Source: an uncultured Ruminococcus sp.
Lineage (GTDB): Bacteria > Bacillota > Clostridia > Oscillospirales > Acutalibacteraceae
Direction: 5' to 3'
Length of the DNA stretch: 64,000 bases
Assembly (NCBI GenBank): GCA_902765855.1
Contig: CACXBF010000005.1
Span: 17,827 to 81,826 of the forward strand
Shown here: one piece after another, positions 33,715-43,214 of the stretch
How the letters are laid out: each line of letters opens with the position of its first letter
Numbering within the stretch: position 1 is the first letter of the stretch
The notes under the pieces: generated by a model
The model's input: only the letters and a program-made list of their open reading frames with translations
Database searches by the model: none
Told to the model about the DNA's origin: nothing
Made by a program: the position numbers and the translations under genes

Positions 33715-34310
33715 ACATTTTCTTCTTTCTCAGGCTCTTTGTCTATGCTTTCGGTTTCGTTCTTTTCAGATGATTCTTCAGAATTTTCTTCATCACTATT
33801 TTTTTGTGGAAGTGGTGGCAATTCGCTTATATCACTTACATTAAAGCAACGCAAGAAATTTTCTGTTGTTCCATAAATCAAAGGTCTTCCCGGAAGTTCA
33901 AGTCTGCCTTTTTCTTCAATAAGTTCTCTTGCAACAAGACTCGAAACAACACCCGAACAATCAACGCCTCTTATCTGCTCAACAAAAGCCTTAGTAACCG
34001 GTTGATTATAGGCTATTATTGCAAGAACCTCCAAAGCCGCCTGTGAAAGTGGTGAATTTCTTCTTAAATCAAGAACTGTACGAATAACTTCGGCATATTC
34101 CTTTTCTGTACACATTTGATAGCTTTTCCCAAGCCTTACTATTTTTATACCTGATTTTCTACTGGAGTAATCTTCCATAAGCAATTTAAGCAATTCCTCG
34201 GCTTTTTCTTCCTTTATCTCCAATGCCTGAGCTATTTTTGTAAGTTCAGCCGGAGTACCACAAGCAAATAGAATTGCTTCTATCGCAGGTTTTAACTTTT
34301 CATCTTCCAC
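33711..34310 (-). CDS. scpB: Segregation and condensation protein B
   Basis: Kleisin-associated subunit of the SMC-ScpA-ScpB complex that compacts and separates chromosomes. Winged-helix motifs are visible in IEAILFACGTPAELTKIAQA and NSPLSQAALEVLAIIAYNQP, with RGVDCSGVVSSLVARELI. An acidic tail of about 35 residues (NSEESSEKNETESIDKEPEK) ends the protein. It follows scpA by 6 bp and its stop overlaps the DUF2953 start. Its partner SMC is encoded at 47046-50621. Confidence 0.96.
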   Translation of the reverse strand: MEDEKLKPAIEAILFACGTPAELTKIAQALEIKEEKAEELLKLLMEDYSSRKSGIKIVRLGKSYQMCTEKEYAEVIRTVLDLRRNSPLSQAALEVLAIIAYNQPVTKAFVEQIRGVDCSGVVSSLVARELIEEKGRLELPGRPLIYGTTENFLRCFNVSDISELPPLPQKNSDEENSEESSEKNETESIDKEPEKEENV

Positions 34311-34316
34311 AACTTA

Positions 34317-35021
34317 TCACCGCCTTTGCAGCATTTGAACTTGAGCTTCTTCACCGTCACCCTCAACACGGACTCTTTTGCCCTTAATCAATTCAAGTAC
34401 AGCAAGGAAAGTCGCAACCATCTGGCTTTTACTTTCGCTGTCATCAAATAATGTTGAATATCTGACCGGCTTTCCGCCCCACAAAATTCTCATTACACCT
34501 ATAATTCTCGATGAAACTGAAACAATCTTTCGTCTGACAATAACCGAAAATGCCTCATCAGACGGCGGAAGATTTTTCTTTCCTCGACCAACCGCTGCCA
34601 TATATGCCGCAACAAGCACAGACGGGTCGTGACTTCGTTTATATTTTGTGTCACATTTCATCTTAATCTGATTACGACAATAATTATCAAAGCTGACAAT
34701 CTCGCCAAGCTTTTTGGCAGCCTTTCGGCACTCTTGATATTCAAGAAGTTGTCCCTGAAGTTCTTCCTTGAGTTTTTCACCCTCTTCATATTTCGGTAAA
34801 AGCTCATAGGATTTAATTTCTACAAGTCTTGATGCCATATCGAGAAATTCGCTGGCAACATCCATATTGTTTTCTTTCATAAGGTCGAGATGCTCCATAT
34901 ATTGATTAAGCAACTCTGAAATACTTATATCATAGATATTAAGCTTATTTTTGCTGATAAGATGCAAAAGTAAATCAAGCGGTCCTTCAAAGGCAGGAAG
35001 TTTATATGATATTTTTTCCAT
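34317..35021 (-). CDS. scpA: Segregation and condensation protein A (kleisin)
   Basis: Kleisin that bridges the SMC heads. The N-terminal SMC-binding region reads YKLPAFEGPLDLLLHLISKN and the next helix NIYDISISELLNQYMEHL. The C-terminal winged helix includes SESKSQMVATFLAVLELIKG with KRVRVEGDG. Length, 234 residues, is typical. It overlaps nothing upstream but lies 18 bp after the S2P-like protease gene, and precedes scpB. Confidence 0.96.
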   Translation of the reverse strand: MEKISYKLPAFEGPLDLLLHLISKNKLNIYDISISELLNQYMEHLDLMKENNMDVASEFLDMASRLVEIKSYELLPKYEEGEKLKEELQGQLLEYQECRKAAKKLGEIVSFDNYCRNQIKMKCDTKYKRSHDPSVLVAAYMAAVGRGKKNLPPSDEAFSVIVRRKIVSVSSRIIGVMRILWGGKPVRYSTLFDDSESKSQMVATFLAVLELIKGKRVRVEGDGEEAQVQMLQRR

Positions 35022-35039
35022 TTTTAACCGCCTTATTCA

Positions 35040-35780
35040 TTACAATAGACTAAAATTTGGATTAAACGGACTTCCTGAGAATGGAAGTGCTGTTAAATTT
35101 AATATTCCGCTTGTAAGCCAGCTCTGAGCAACTGAAAGCGGTCCACTAAATGCACCAAAAGCAATAGCAATCATAAGAATCATAGAAATCATTGCCTCGT
35201 TGCGCTGGATTTGATAACAAATTCTATTTGGCAAAAATGCCATAAGTATCTTAGAACCGTCAAGCGGTGGTATAGGAATCAAATTAAAAACGGCGAGTGA
35301 AATATTTATGGCCATAAAGTAATATAGGAAAAGAACAATATATGATAAAATACCAACTGATTTTCCACTAAAAATCAATAATGCCATAGGGTCTATTGCT
35401 AAAACAAGATTTATAAGCAAACCGCCTACAATACCCGCAAGCAGATTGGCAAGGGGACCTGCCAAAGCAACAACCGCCATTGCACCCTTTGGATTCTTCC
35501 TATGGTCAAGGTTTACCGGAACAGGCTTTGCCCAACCAAAACCAAAAAGCAACAGCAATAATGCACCAACATAATCTATATGCTTTAATGGATTAAGTGT
35601 TTGTCTGCCGAGCATTTTTGCCGTTTTATCTCCAAACCAGCCGGCAACCGTTGCATGAGCAAATTCGTGAAACGGAAGCATTACAAAAATTACAAGCAAT
35701 GACGCCAATATACTCGCAATAACACTCATAAGGTCTAAACCTTGTCCACTAAAAGCATTTCTTAATACACTAATCAGCAA
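35040..35780 (-). CDS. Site-2 protease family (M50) membrane protein
   Basis: Multi-pass membrane metalloprotease. The zinc motif is LPFHEFAHATVAGWFGD (HExxH, near residue 40), and the third ligand motif is FNLIPIPPLDGSKIL near 160. About six hydrophobic segments are visible. It belongs to the short, PDZ-less group commonly found before scpA in Firmicutes. A TTG at 35780 with AAAGGGAG 6 nt upstream is preferred as start; the longer frame from 35855 has no site and is unlike the family. Substrate unknown. Confidence 0.88.
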   Translation of the reverse strand: MLISVLRNAFSGQGLDLMSVIASILASLLVIFVMLPFHEFAHATVAGWFGDKTAKMLGRQTLNPLKHIDYVGALLLLLFGFGWAKPVPVNLDHRKNPKGAMAVVALAGPLANLLAGIVGGLLINLVLAIDPMALLIFSGKSVGILSYIVLFLYYFMAINISLAVFNLIPIPPLDGSKILMAFLPNRICYQIQRNEAMISMILMIAIAFGAFSGPLSVAQSWLTSGILNLTALPFSGSPFNPNFSLL

Positions 35781-35808
35781 TAAAATCTCCCTTTCTCTAA
35801 TACAAAGT

Positions 35809-35845
35809 AAGCGGAATCCTGCATTTTTTGAGCAGAATCCCGCTT
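35809..35845 (-). terminator. Hairpin after the CD1247-like gene
   Basis: A 14-bp stem (AAGCGGGATTCTGC with GCAGGATTCCGCTT on the minus strand, one G-U and no long T tract after it). It lies between the zinc-ribbon gene and the protease gene and may stop or slow transcription. Confidence 0.5.
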
Positions 35846-35879
35846 GCAAACTCATTTAGTCCGCAACAAAGCCAAGGAA

Positions 35880-36320
35880 TTACTCCTTGTCCTCATCACC
35901 GTCACTATCGGAGCTATCATCATCTGAATCTTCGAGGTCGGAATAATCGAACTCAAGTTCTTCACCGCATTTTGGGCAGGAAATACTGCCCTCAAGAAGC
36001 GTATTTTCGTCCATATAGGTTGTTTCGCCACAGCTTGGGCAAGTAACCTCATAGAAGTTATCGTCCTCGTCAACATAATCATCGTCATCATCTTCGAAGT
36101 CTTCATAATAATCTTCTTCAAGAGATGCGAGATCCTCATCAATCTCATCGACCTGTTCACAAAGTTCATCATAAGCATCATTCAAGTCAGAAACCTTGCC
36201 AGTGACCTCATTGAGAAGGTCTACAACCGCATTCAAAACCCTGACTGTCTTATCACTCTTATCAAGGTCCATACCATCAATCATGCCCTTAATGTATGCT
36301 GCCTTTTCATTTATACCCAT
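35880..36320 (-). CDS. CD1247-like acidic zinc-ribbon protein
   Basis: The N-terminal 60 residues (MGINEKAAYIKGMIDGMDLD and NAVVDLLNEVTGKVSDLNDA) match the CD1247 N-terminal domain of Clostridia. A very acidic linker follows (EDYYEDFEDDDDDYVDEDDN), then a four-cysteine ribbon (CPSCGETTYM and CPKCGEEL), then another acidic Asp/Ser tail. Net charge is strongly negative. Function is unknown; co-location 50 bp after efp hints at a link with translation, but this is weak inference. Confidence 0.85.
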   Translation of the reverse strand: MGINEKAAYIKGMIDGMDLDKSDKTVRVLNAVVDLLNEVTGKVSDLNDAYDELCEQVDEIDEDLASLEEDYYEDFEDDDDDYVDEDDNFYEVTCPSCGETTYMDENTLLEGSISCPKCGEELEFDYSDLEDSDDDSSDSDGDEDKE

Positions 36321-36372
36321 TTTTAAACGCTCCTTCCGATTTTTAAGATTCTGATAATATAATTAAAATAAA

Positions 36373-36930
36373 TTATGCACGAGCCATGTATTCGCCTGTT
36401 CTTGTATCAATTTCAATAAGATCTCCCTCGTTGATAAAGAGCGGAACCTTAATTTCTGCGCCTGTTTCAAGAACTGCTGGCTTTGTTACGTTAGTAGCTG
36501 TATCGCCCTTGAAACCAGGGTCTGTCTGAGTAACCTCAAGCTTAACAAAGTTAGGCGGCTCAACGCCGAAAACATTTCCTTTATAGGAAAGAACCTTACA
36601 TACCATATTTTCCTTAACGAACTTAAAGTTGTCAGAAAGTGTTGAAGCGTTGATAGGAAGCTGTTCGTAAGTTTCGTTATCCATGAAGTAATAGAGGTCG
36701 CCATCTGTATAGAGATATTCCATATCTCTTCTGTCAATGAAAGCTGTTGGGTACTTATCGTTTGGGTTGAAAGTCTTTTCAACAACTGCACCTGTAATAA
36801 CATTCTTAATCTTTGTACGAACGAAAGCCGCACCCTTACCAGGCTTAACATGCTGGAACTCAACGATAGAAACTACATTGCCGTCCATTTCAAATGTTAC
36901 GCCGTTTCTGAAATCACCTGCTGAAATCAT
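36373..36930 (-). CDS. efp: Translation elongation factor P
   Basis: Rescues ribosomes stalled on polyproline. The three-beta-barrel protein has the usual 185 residues. The loop with the modifiable lysine reads [19 protein letters not shown], followed by [20 protein letters not shown]. The C-terminal motif is [21 protein letters not shown] clear AGGAGG site precedes the ATG, and the promoter lies about 80 nt upstream. No modification enzyme (EpmA or YmfI type) is visible in this window. Confidence 0.97.
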   Translation of the reverse strand: MISAGDFRNGVTFEMDGNVVSIVEFQHVKPGKGAAFVRTKIKNVITGAVVEKTFNPNDKYPTAFIDRRDMEYLYTDGDLYYFMDNETYEQLPINASTLSDNFKFVKENMVCKVLSYKGNVFGVEPPNFVKLEVTQTDPGFKGDTATNVTKPAVLETGAEIKVPLFINEGDLIEIDTRTGEYMARA

Positions 36931-37009
36931 TAAATAATCCTCCTGTTATTTTAAGAATATCTCGTTTCATATTCAAGGCAATACTGCACATATTGCTCTC
37001 ATATATTCA

Positions 37010-37038
37010 AGTATACAATAAACAAGCAAAAATTGCAA
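37010..37038 (-). promoter_or_regulatory. Promoter of efp
   Basis: On the minus strand TTGCAA (37038-37033), a 17-bp spacer and TATACT (37015-37010), between the peptidase gene and efp. Confidence 0.65.
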
Positions 37039-37090
37039 CCATTTAATCTAAACACAATCCAAAATATACAAAAATTTAACAATATATGGG

Positions 37091-38170
37091 TCAATTTCCG
37101 AGAATAATTAAATCCTTAGTAAATGAATTAAAGTTCTTATAACCATCTTCTGTAACAAAAACCATATCTTCAATTCTTACACCAAATTCGTTATCAAGAT
37201 AAATTCCCGGTTCGCTTGTCACTACCATTCCGCTTTCAAGCTTAAAGCAATTATTTGGAGAAAGGCTTGGCTTTTCGTGTATATCAAGACCTACACCGTG
37301 TCCTGTTGCGTGTCCAAAACAACCCTCAAAACCTGCTTTATAGATTATATCACGAGCTGTCTTATCAACTTCTCCACAGCTGACACCGCTCTTAATTTTA
37401 TCAAGTGCGGCTTGCTGTGCAGTCTTTACTATATCATATACTTTAGCCTGATAGTCGCTAACTGCTCCAAGAGCAACTGTTCTTGTCATATCGCTCTTAT
37501 AACCCTCTACATCTGCACCAATATCGAGGGTAATAAGGTCGCCATATTCAAGCTTTTTGTCATCAGGAACACCATGTGGCATAGATGTCTTTTTGCCAGA
37601 AGTTATAATCAAGTCAAAAGCAACGCCTACCGCACCATGCTGACGCATATACATTTCCATAAACAAAGCTAAATCTCTTTCGCAAGCTCCAACCTCAACT
37701 TTTTTAAGAGTTTCAGTAAGAGCCTCCTCTGTAAGATTTGTTGCTTTCTGCATAAGCTCAATTTCTTGCTCAGTTTTTATACCACGCATCTTGGCAATGA
37801 TTCTATCAAGCTCGTCATTTTTAATTGTACTTACCTTGCAAAGCTTGAAAGTATCTTCCATTGAATTATACATTTCAAAGGTAAATGCTGAACTTTCGAG
37901 CATAATTACACGAAGATTTTCTTTTTCTATAATTTCCTTAAGGCTATCAGTAAACTTTCTGAACTGAATAACCTTGCAGTTCTTTGCAACAGCCCTCGCA
38001 GCCTCAGCATAACGAAAATCAACGAAAAGATATGTGTCACGCTTTGTAACAAGCAAATAACCAAGCGATGAAACAAAGCCTGTGAAATATTTGCGGTTAT
38101 TCTGCGAATATATCAGAGCCGCATCTGCATAAGACGGAATCATATGAGCTAATTCTCTTGTTTTAGTCAT
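37091..38170 (-). CDS. Xaa-Pro peptidase, M24 family
   Basis: Cytosolic metallopeptidase that removes N-terminal residues preceding proline. The creatinase-like N-terminal domain (ALIYSQNNRKYFTGFVSSLGY) precedes the pita-bread catalytic domain. The metal ligands are visible in ITLDIGADVEGYKSDMTRTV, FGHATGHGVGLDIHEKPSLS, VTSEPGIYL and GVRIEDMVFV. Length, 359 residues, is normal. It lies 160 bp upstream of efp, as in Bacillus (yqhT-efp), which supports an orthologous relationship with YqhT. Confidence 0.94.
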   Translation of the reverse strand: MTKTRELAHMIPSYADAALIYSQNNRKYFTGFVSSLGYLLVTKRDTYLFVDFRYAEAARAVAKNCKVIQFRKFTDSLKEIIEKENLRVIMLESSAFTFEMYNSMEDTFKLCKVSTIKNDELDRIIAKMRGIKTEQEIELMQKATNLTEEALTETLKKVEVGACERDLALFMEMYMRQHGAVGVAFDLIITSGKKTSMPHGVPDDKKLEYGDLITLDIGADVEGYKSDMTRTVALGAVSDYQAKVYDIVKTAQQAALDKIKSGVSCGEVDKTARDIIYKAGFEGCFGHATGHGVGLDIHEKPSLSPNNCFKLESGMVVTSEPGIYLDNEFGVRIEDMVFVTEDGYKNFNSFTKDLIILGN

Positions 38171-38257
38171 TTTAAAAACTCCCTTTAAACCCTATTTAAA
38201 TAACAGAGCCATAAATGTATCATTTACACTTATCAGACAATATTATGAGTGGTAAAT

Positions 38258-38689
38258 TCAAGCAAGCTCCTCAAGGGCATAGAAATATCCATTTTTGCCA
38301 AAGCCTGCAATAACGCCTCTGCATACAGGTGAAATTACAGACTTATGCCTAAACTCCTCACGGGTATGAACATTTGACATATGCACCTCAATAGTTGGAA
38401 TAGAATCCTCAACTGATGCAATAGCGTCACGCAAAGCATAACTATAATGGGTCAACGCACCTGCATTTATAACAATACCGCTGACATTTTCTCTATAAGC
38501 GGCGTGAATCCTATCTATAAGATCGCCCTCATGATTTGATTGATATATCTCACACTCAATATTGAGTGACTTTGCTTTCTCAAGAATATCTTCATTTATA
38601 CTTTCTGCATTTTCTTTACCATAAATCGCCTTCTCTCTTATGCCTACCATATTAAGATTAGGCCCAAGTAAAACAAGAATTTTTTTCAT
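38258..38689 (-). CDS. aroQ: 3-dehydroquinate dehydratase, type II
   Basis: Third step of the shikimate pathway, a dodecameric enzyme. Motifs are GPNLNMVGIREKAIYG (with the catalytic Tyr), NHEGDLIDRIHAA, VINAGALTHYSYALRDAI and EVHMSNVHTREEFRHKSVIS (with the catalytic His and substrate loop). Length, 143 residues, is typical. It overlaps the yqeG stop codon by 4 nt, and it partners with aroK at 60150-60665 in the same pathway. Confidence 0.96.
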   Translation of the reverse strand: MKKILVLLGPNLNMVGIREKAIYGKENAESINEDILEKAKSLNIECEIYQSNHEGDLIDRIHAAYRENVSGIVINAGALTHYSYALRDAIASVEDSIPTIEVHMSNVHTREEFRHKSVISPVCRGVIAGFGKNGYFYALEELA

Positions 38690-39216
38690 TTCTTATCATC
38701 TCTTTCTAAAAGATTATATTTAGATAAATAATCTTCTCCGTAAAGTTTTTTCCTCATAGGAAGTTCCATCTTTCTGCGAAGCTTTATAGTTCTGCCTTTA
38801 TCTGGAGATTGCGGCACAAGAAGTACGGATTTCATTCCGGCAAGTTTTGCGCCAAGTATATCTGTAAAAATCTGGTCACCAATAACCAAAGCATTTTTGG
38901 GCTTTACAGAAAGTTTTTTTTCGGCACGAATAAAGCCAAACGGTAAAGGTTTAAGGCTCATTGCTACGCAATCAAGTCCTATACTCTCTGCAAATGGATA
39001 AACTCGTTTTCTGAAATTATTTGAACATATTACAACTTCGATGCCACTTTTTTTAATTTCATCAAGCCATTCCACTACTCCATCATAAATTTTCTTAGAT
39101 GAAGGCGGGGATACTGTATTATCAACATCAAGTAAAATCGCATCTATATTATTTTCTTTTAGGAACTCAACTGAAATATCTCTAAAAGATACAAAAGCCA
39201 CTGTCGGCTTAATCAC
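38686..39216 (-). CDS. yqeG: YqeG family HAD phosphatase
   Basis: HAD-superfamily hydrolase, IIIA type. The nucleophile motif is IDAILLDVDNTVSPPSSKK, motif II VICSNNFRKRVYPFAES, and motif III/IV in NALVIGDQIFTDILGAKLAG. The 176-residue size fits YqeG, which in Firmicutes is usually found in the aroE-yqeH-nadD-yqeK-rsfS neighbourhood; here those partners are partly at 42-44 kb. Natural substrate unknown. Overlaps aroQ by 4 nt. Confidence 0.93.
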   Translation of the reverse strand: MIKPTVAFVSFRDISVEFLKENNIDAILLDVDNTVSPPSSKKIYDGVVEWLDEIKKSGIEVVICSNNFRKRVYPFAESIGLDCVAMSLKPLPFGFIRAEKKLSVKPKNALVIGDQIFTDILGAKLAGMKSVLLVPQSPDKGRTIKLRRKMELPMRKKLYGEDYLSKYNLLERDDKK

Positions 39217-39275
39217 CGAATCACAACCTTTAATTTTTCAATCTTTTTAAACATCATAAATTTTTTAATACTTGC

Positions 39276-39335
39276 AAAAAAATCTGCCCTGAAACGTCTG
39301 CCGTGGATTAATACGGCTGACAATTCAAGGCAGAC
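39276..39335 (-). terminator. Terminator of rpsU with two alternative pairings
   Basis: On the minus strand GTCTGCC (39335-39329) can pair with GGCAGAC (39302-39296) or with GGCAGA (39288-39283). The second is followed by seven T. A small GCCG-based hairpin lies inside. The first pairing would block the second, so this element can adopt terminating and non-terminating folds. Confidence 0.65.
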
Positions 39336-39381
39336 CCTCAATTTTTGTTATTTAATTGCGATAATTCTGAAATTCTCGTTA

Positions 39382-39558
39382 TTACTTAAACTTACGCTTA
39401 CGAGCAGCTTCAGACTTCTTTTTACGCTTTACAGAAGGCTTCTCATAAGCCTCTCTCTTGCGAACTTCAGCAATAACGCCAGCTCTTGCACACTGTTTCT
39501 TAAATCTTCTAAGCGCACTCTCAAGAGATTCGTTATCCTTAATTCTGATTTCAGCCAT
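39382..39558 (-). CDS. rpsU: 30S ribosomal protein S21
   Basis: Small basic ribosomal protein of the 30S platform. The 58-residue frame reads [20 protein letters not shown], then [20 protein letters not shown] and ends in a Lys/Arg-rich tail ([16 protein letters not shown]), which is diagnostic. A GGGAGGGAAG site precedes the ATG. It has its own promoter and terminator and is therefore monocistronic, or weakly linked to yqeG by read-through. Confidence 0.97.
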   Translation of the reverse strand: MAEIRIKDNESLESALRRFKKQCARAGVIAEVRKREAYEKPSVKRKKKSEAARKRKFK

Positions 39559-39616
39559 TTATCTTCCCTCCCATCCGCCATACGGCAGGGGTATTGTGTC
39601 ATACGATACAAGTTGT

Positions 39617-39646
39617 ATTATACTATATAAAGCTTGATTCTGTCAA
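39617..39646 (-). promoter_or_regulatory. Promoter of rpsU
   Basis: On the minus strand TTGACA (39646-39641), an 18-bp spacer and TATAAT (39622-39617): a strong sigma-A promoter about 60 nt upstream of rpsU. Confidence 0.85.
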
Positions 39647-39681
39647 GAGATTTTATAAAATTTGTTTATTTTTTCCGAATT

Positions 39682-42099
39682 TTATTTTGCAACAATATTT
39701 ACAAGCTTGCCCTTAACATAAATCTCTTTGATTATATTTTTGCCCTCTGTAAATTCTGCTACCTTTGGTTCAGCTTTTGCAGCAGCAAGAGCAGTCTCTT
39801 GGTCTGCGTCAGCCTCGATTGTAATTCTTGCACGAAGCTTACCATTAACCTGAACAGCAATTTCAACTGTATCGTCCTTGCACTTGCTCTCATCATACTT
39901 AGGCCATTCTTGCTCGCAAGCAAGTCCTTCGCCGAGTTTAAGCTCATTGAAAACTTCCTCAGTAACATGAGGTGCAAATGGATTCATAAGAATTGTAAAA
40001 ATACGAAGTTCTTCTCTTGTGATAGACTTTGTATTATAAATATCATTGATAAGAGCCATAAGAGTTGCAATAGCTGTATTGAATTTCAATGTTTCAATAT
40101 CCTCAGAAACTTTCTTTATAGCCTTATGGAAGTTGCTTTCGAGTTCAGGACGAATACCTCCGTCTGTAACCATTGATGCAAGTCCATAATATCTCTCAAT
40201 GAATCTTCTGCTTCCCTTGATACCTGATGTACTCCATGGAGCAGCTTTCTCAAAGTCACCGATAAACATTTCGTAAACACGCATAGTATCTGCACCATAT
40301 TCATTTACGATATCATCAGGATTTATGACATTGCCTCTTGATTTACTCATCTTCTCGCCGTTTTCGCCAAGAATCATACCGTGGCTTGTACGCTTTGCAT
40401 ATGGCTCCGGAGTAGGAACTACACCAATATCATACAGGAACTTATGCCAGAAACGGCTATAAAGCAAATGGAGAGTTGTATGCTCCATACCGCCATTATA
40501 CCAATCAACAGGTGACCAGTACTTCAATGCTTCTGGAGATGCAAGAGCCTCGTCATTGTGTGGGTCCATATATCTGAGGAAATACCAAGATGAACCTGCC
40601 CATTGTGGCATTGTATCTGTTTCACGCTTTGCCGGCTTTCCGCACTTAGGGCAAGTTGTATTTACCCATGAGTCGATAGCTGCAAGTGGAGATTCGCCGT
40701 TATCTGTTGGTTCATATGATTCAACATTAGGAAGTTCAAGCGGAAGTTCACTTTCAGGAAGTGCAACTGTTCCGCAACAAGGGCAATGTACAATCGGAAT
40801 AGGCTCACCCCAATATCTCTGACGAGAGAAAACCCAGTCACGAAGCTTATAATTAACTTTTGAATGTCCAACTTTCTTTTCTGCGAGGAACTCAACTATT
40901 TTCTTCTTAGCCTCATCAACAGTAAGTCCATCGAGGATTCCGGAATTAACCATAATTCCTGTTGCACAATCTGTAAATGCTTCTTCTTGAACATTTCCGC
41001 CCTTAACAACCTCGATAATCGGAAGGTCGAACTTCTTTGCGAACTCCCAGTCACGAGTATCGTGTGCAGGAACGGCCATAATAGCACCTGTTCCGTAAGA
41101 AACAAGAACATAGTCAGAAATGAAAATAGGAATCCGCTTACCATTTACAGGATTTATAGCCTCAACACCCTGAAGCTTAACACCTGTCTTATCTTTAGCA
41201 ACCTCTGTACGCTCGAAGTCAGACTTCTTTGAAGCCTCATACTGATAGTTGCGAATCTCATCTATGTTTGTGAGCTTATCTGCCCACTTCTCAATAAGTG
41301 GATGCTCAGGAGAGATAACCATATATGTTGCACCATAGAGAGTATCCGGACGAGTTGTATAGATAGTAAGTGTATCACCCATAGTTGTAGAGAAATCAAC
41401 CTCCGCACCTGTTGAACGGCCAATCCAGTTTTTCTGCTGTGCCTTAACTCTATCAGGGTAGTCAACAAGGTCAAGGTCATTGATAAGTCTTTCTGCATAC
41501 TCAGTAATCTTGAGCATCCACTGTGACTTAACCTTTCTTACAACTTCGCTATGGCATCTTTCACAAACGCCGCCAACAACCTCTTCATTTGCAAGAACGC
41601 ACTTACAAGAAGTACACCAGTTTACAGCCATTTCTTTTTTATATGCAAGACCATGCTTATATAGTTGTAGGAAAATCCACTGTGTCCACTTAAAGTATTT
41701 AGGGTCGGTTGTGTTGATTTCTCTGCTCCAATCGAATGAAAGACCAAGTGCCTGAAGCTGTGCCTTAAAATGTGCTACATTTTGCTTTGTAACTTCGGCA
41801 GGGTGAATATGATTCTTAATAGCAAAATTCTCTGTTGGAAGTCCGAATGCGTCCCAACCGATTGGATAAAGGACATTATAGCCCTCTAAGCGTCTTTTTC
41901 TTGAAACAATGTCAAGAGCAGTATATGAGCGTGGGTGTCCTACATGAAGTCCCTGTCCTGATGGATATGGAAATTCTACAAGAGCGAAGAACTTAGGCTT
42001 TTTGCTATTCTGCTCTGCATGGAATACACCCTTATCTTCCCAGATTTTCTGCCATTTTGATTCAATTTTCTTGTGGTCATACTTTTTTTCAAAGCTCAA
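39682..42099 (-). CDS. leuS: Leucyl-tRNA synthetase
   Basis: Class I aminoacyl-tRNA synthetase for leucine, with an editing domain. The HIGH-type motif is in [19 protein letters not shown], zinc-like cysteines in [20 protein letters not shown], the editing motif [19 protein letters not shown], and the KMSKS motif in [20 protein letters not shown] at 42099 with GGAG 9 nt upstream is chosen; the frame from 42150 adds 17 residues that are not LeuS-like. Length is then 805. No T-box leader is visible upstream, which is unusual among Firmicutes synthetases but not unique. Confidence 0.97.
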   Translation of the reverse strand: MSFEKKYDHKKIESKWQKIWEDKGVFHAEQNSKKPKFFALVEFPYPSGQGLHVGHPRSYTALDIVSRKRRLEGYNVLYPIGWDAFGLPTENFAIKNHIHPAEVTKQNVAHFKAQLQALGLSFDWSREINTTDPKYFKWTQWIFLQLYKHGLAYKKEMAVNWCTSCKCVLANEEVVGGVCERCHSEVVRKVKSQWMLKITEYAERLINDLDLVDYPDRVKAQQKNWIGRSTGAEVDFSTTMGDTLTIYTTRPDTLYGATYMVISPEHPLIEKWADKLTNIDEIRNYQYEASKKSDFERTEVAKDKTGVKLQGVEAINPVNGKRIPIFISDYVLVSYGTGAIMAVPAHDTRDWEFAKKFDLPIIEVVKGGNVQEEAFTDCATGIMVNSGILDGLTVDEAKKKIVEFLAEKKVGHSKVNYKLRDWVFSRQRYWGEPIPIVHCPCCGTVALPESELPLELPNVESYEPTDNGESPLAAIDSWVNTTCPKCGKPAKRETDTMPQWAGSSWYFLRYMDPHNDEALASPEALKYWSPVDWYNGGMEHTTLHLLYSRFWHKFLYDIGVVPTPEPYAKRTSHGMILGENGEKMSKSRGNVINPDDIVNEYGADTMRVYEMFIGDFEKAAPWSTSGIKGSRRFIERYYGLASMVTDGGIRPELESNFHKAIKKVSEDIETLKFNTAIATLMALINDIYNTKSITREELRIFTILMNPFAPHVTEEVFNELKLGEGLACEQEWPKYDESKCKDDTVEIAVQVNGKLRARITIEADADQETALAAAKAEPKVAEFTEGKNIIKEIYVKGKLVNIVAK

Positions 42100-42223
42100 T
42101 TTATTTCTCTCCTTAGTTGCAATTTTGCAGTTATTCACCGCTTGCATCAAGTGTTTCGTTGTCTATTGTAATAGTTTTTGCCCTATTAAAAAGTCCGAAC
42201 GAAACTTTTAATTTTATCATAGA

Positions 42224-42565
42224 TTATTCTATATCAATAATTTCTCCGTCCTGCCATAATCTTTCAAGGTCATAATATTCTCTTGCCTCGTCAGAGAAAA
42301 CATGGACTACTACATCTACATAATCGAGAAGTATCCAAGAATTTGAGCGATAGCCCTCAACATGGCTTACGCTGATTCCGGATTCGTCAAGCTGTGCTTC
42401 AACCTCATCAGCAAGAGCCTTAACATGAGTGCTTGAAGTACCTGTTGCAATTACAAAATAATCTGCAATCGCAGAAATATCCTTAATTTTTATAACCTTA
42501 ATATCAAGTGCCTTTTTGCTGTCAAGAGCCTTAACAGCCATCTTTGCTGTTTCTAATGATGTCAT
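42224..42565 (-). CDS. rsfS: Ribosomal silencing factor RsfS
   Basis: Binds L14 of the 50S subunit and prevents joining to 30S during starvation. The 113-residue protein shows the family core: KALDSKKALDIKVIKIKDIS, ADYFVIATGTSSTHVKALAD and SWILLDYVDVVVHVFSDEAR, ending EYYDLERLWQDGEIID. It follows yqeK by 17 bp. A GGAGG site with 6-nt spacing precedes the ATG. It is part of the nadD-(GNAT)-yqeK-rsfS cluster common in Firmicutes. Confidence 0.95.
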   Translation of the reverse strand: MTSLETAKMAVKALDSKKALDIKVIKIKDISAIADYFVIATGTSSTHVKALADEVEAQLDESGISVSHVEGYRSNSWILLDYVDVVVHVFSDEAREYYDLERLWQDGEIIDIE

Positions 42566-42582
42566 ATATTTCCTCCATAAAT

Positions 42583-43149
42583 TTATTTTTTCTTGAGAAT
42601 AACCTCGTTATATGCGTCGAGGGTATCCCTTGCTATTGCAAGTCGTCTATGAGCCAAATCCTCTATGCTAAAGCTAAGTCCTTCAATCATAGCTGCCTCA
42701 AGACTTTTATCAGCCGCCTTGCGAATTTCGTCTACACCTTCATAATCTCTTTCGGCAGATGTAAAGTCAGCAATAAAAATTATCTTTTCAAGCAATGACA
42801 TTCCACCTCTTGCCGTTGTATGATAACGAACCGCATTGAGAATATCTTCATCGTCAATTCCAAGAACAACCTTAATATATCCGCTTCCCGAAATTGCGTG
42901 CCAAAGCTTTGTTGAGTTTGCCTCGAGCGGAGAAAGCTCTATTCCGGCTTTCTTCATAATTTCAAGCTGTTCTTTCTCTGAGGTTTCTTTTGTAATATCG
43001 TGCAAAATTCCTGCGATAGCAGCTTTTTCTACATCAGCACCATACTTTTTCGCAAGTCGCACAGCCTCCTTAGATACATTCTTAGAATGTTCAAAGCGAG
43101 CGTCCTTTAATCTTGGACGAATAATTTTTTCGTAATCCTTGATATTCAC
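42583..43149 (-). CDS. yqeK: YqeK family HD-domain diadenosine tetraphosphatase
   Basis: HD-domain hydrolase that splits Ap4A symmetrically to ADP. The HD signature is AGILHDITKETSEKEQ and an upstream His is in HSKNVSKEAVRLA; LWHAISGSGYI and RYHTTARGGMSLLEKIIFIAD supply the other ligands. Length, 188 residues, is normal. The start is a GTG with GGAGG 9 nt upstream. It sits between a GNAT gene and rsfS. Between yqeK and nadD, a GNAT gene interrupts the usual order. Confidence 0.93.
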   Translation of the reverse strand: MNIKDYEKIIRPRLKDARFEHSKNVSKEAVRLAKKYGADVEKAAIAGILHDITKETSEKEQLEIMKKAGIELSPLEANSTKLWHAISGSGYIKVVLGIDDEDILNAVRYHTTARGGMSLLEKIIFIADFTSAERDYEGVDEIRKAADKSLEAAMIEGLSFSIEDLAHRRLAIARDTLDAYNEVILKKK

Positions 43150-43214
43150 AATATAAAACCTCCAAGCAATTTTATAAAAATCAGAGTTTACATCTGCTTA
43201 AAAAGCAATATAAA

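Noticed and set aside
42100-42223. T-box leader for leuS
   Set aside because: No T-box sequence or antiterminator/terminator pair is visible upstream of leuS.
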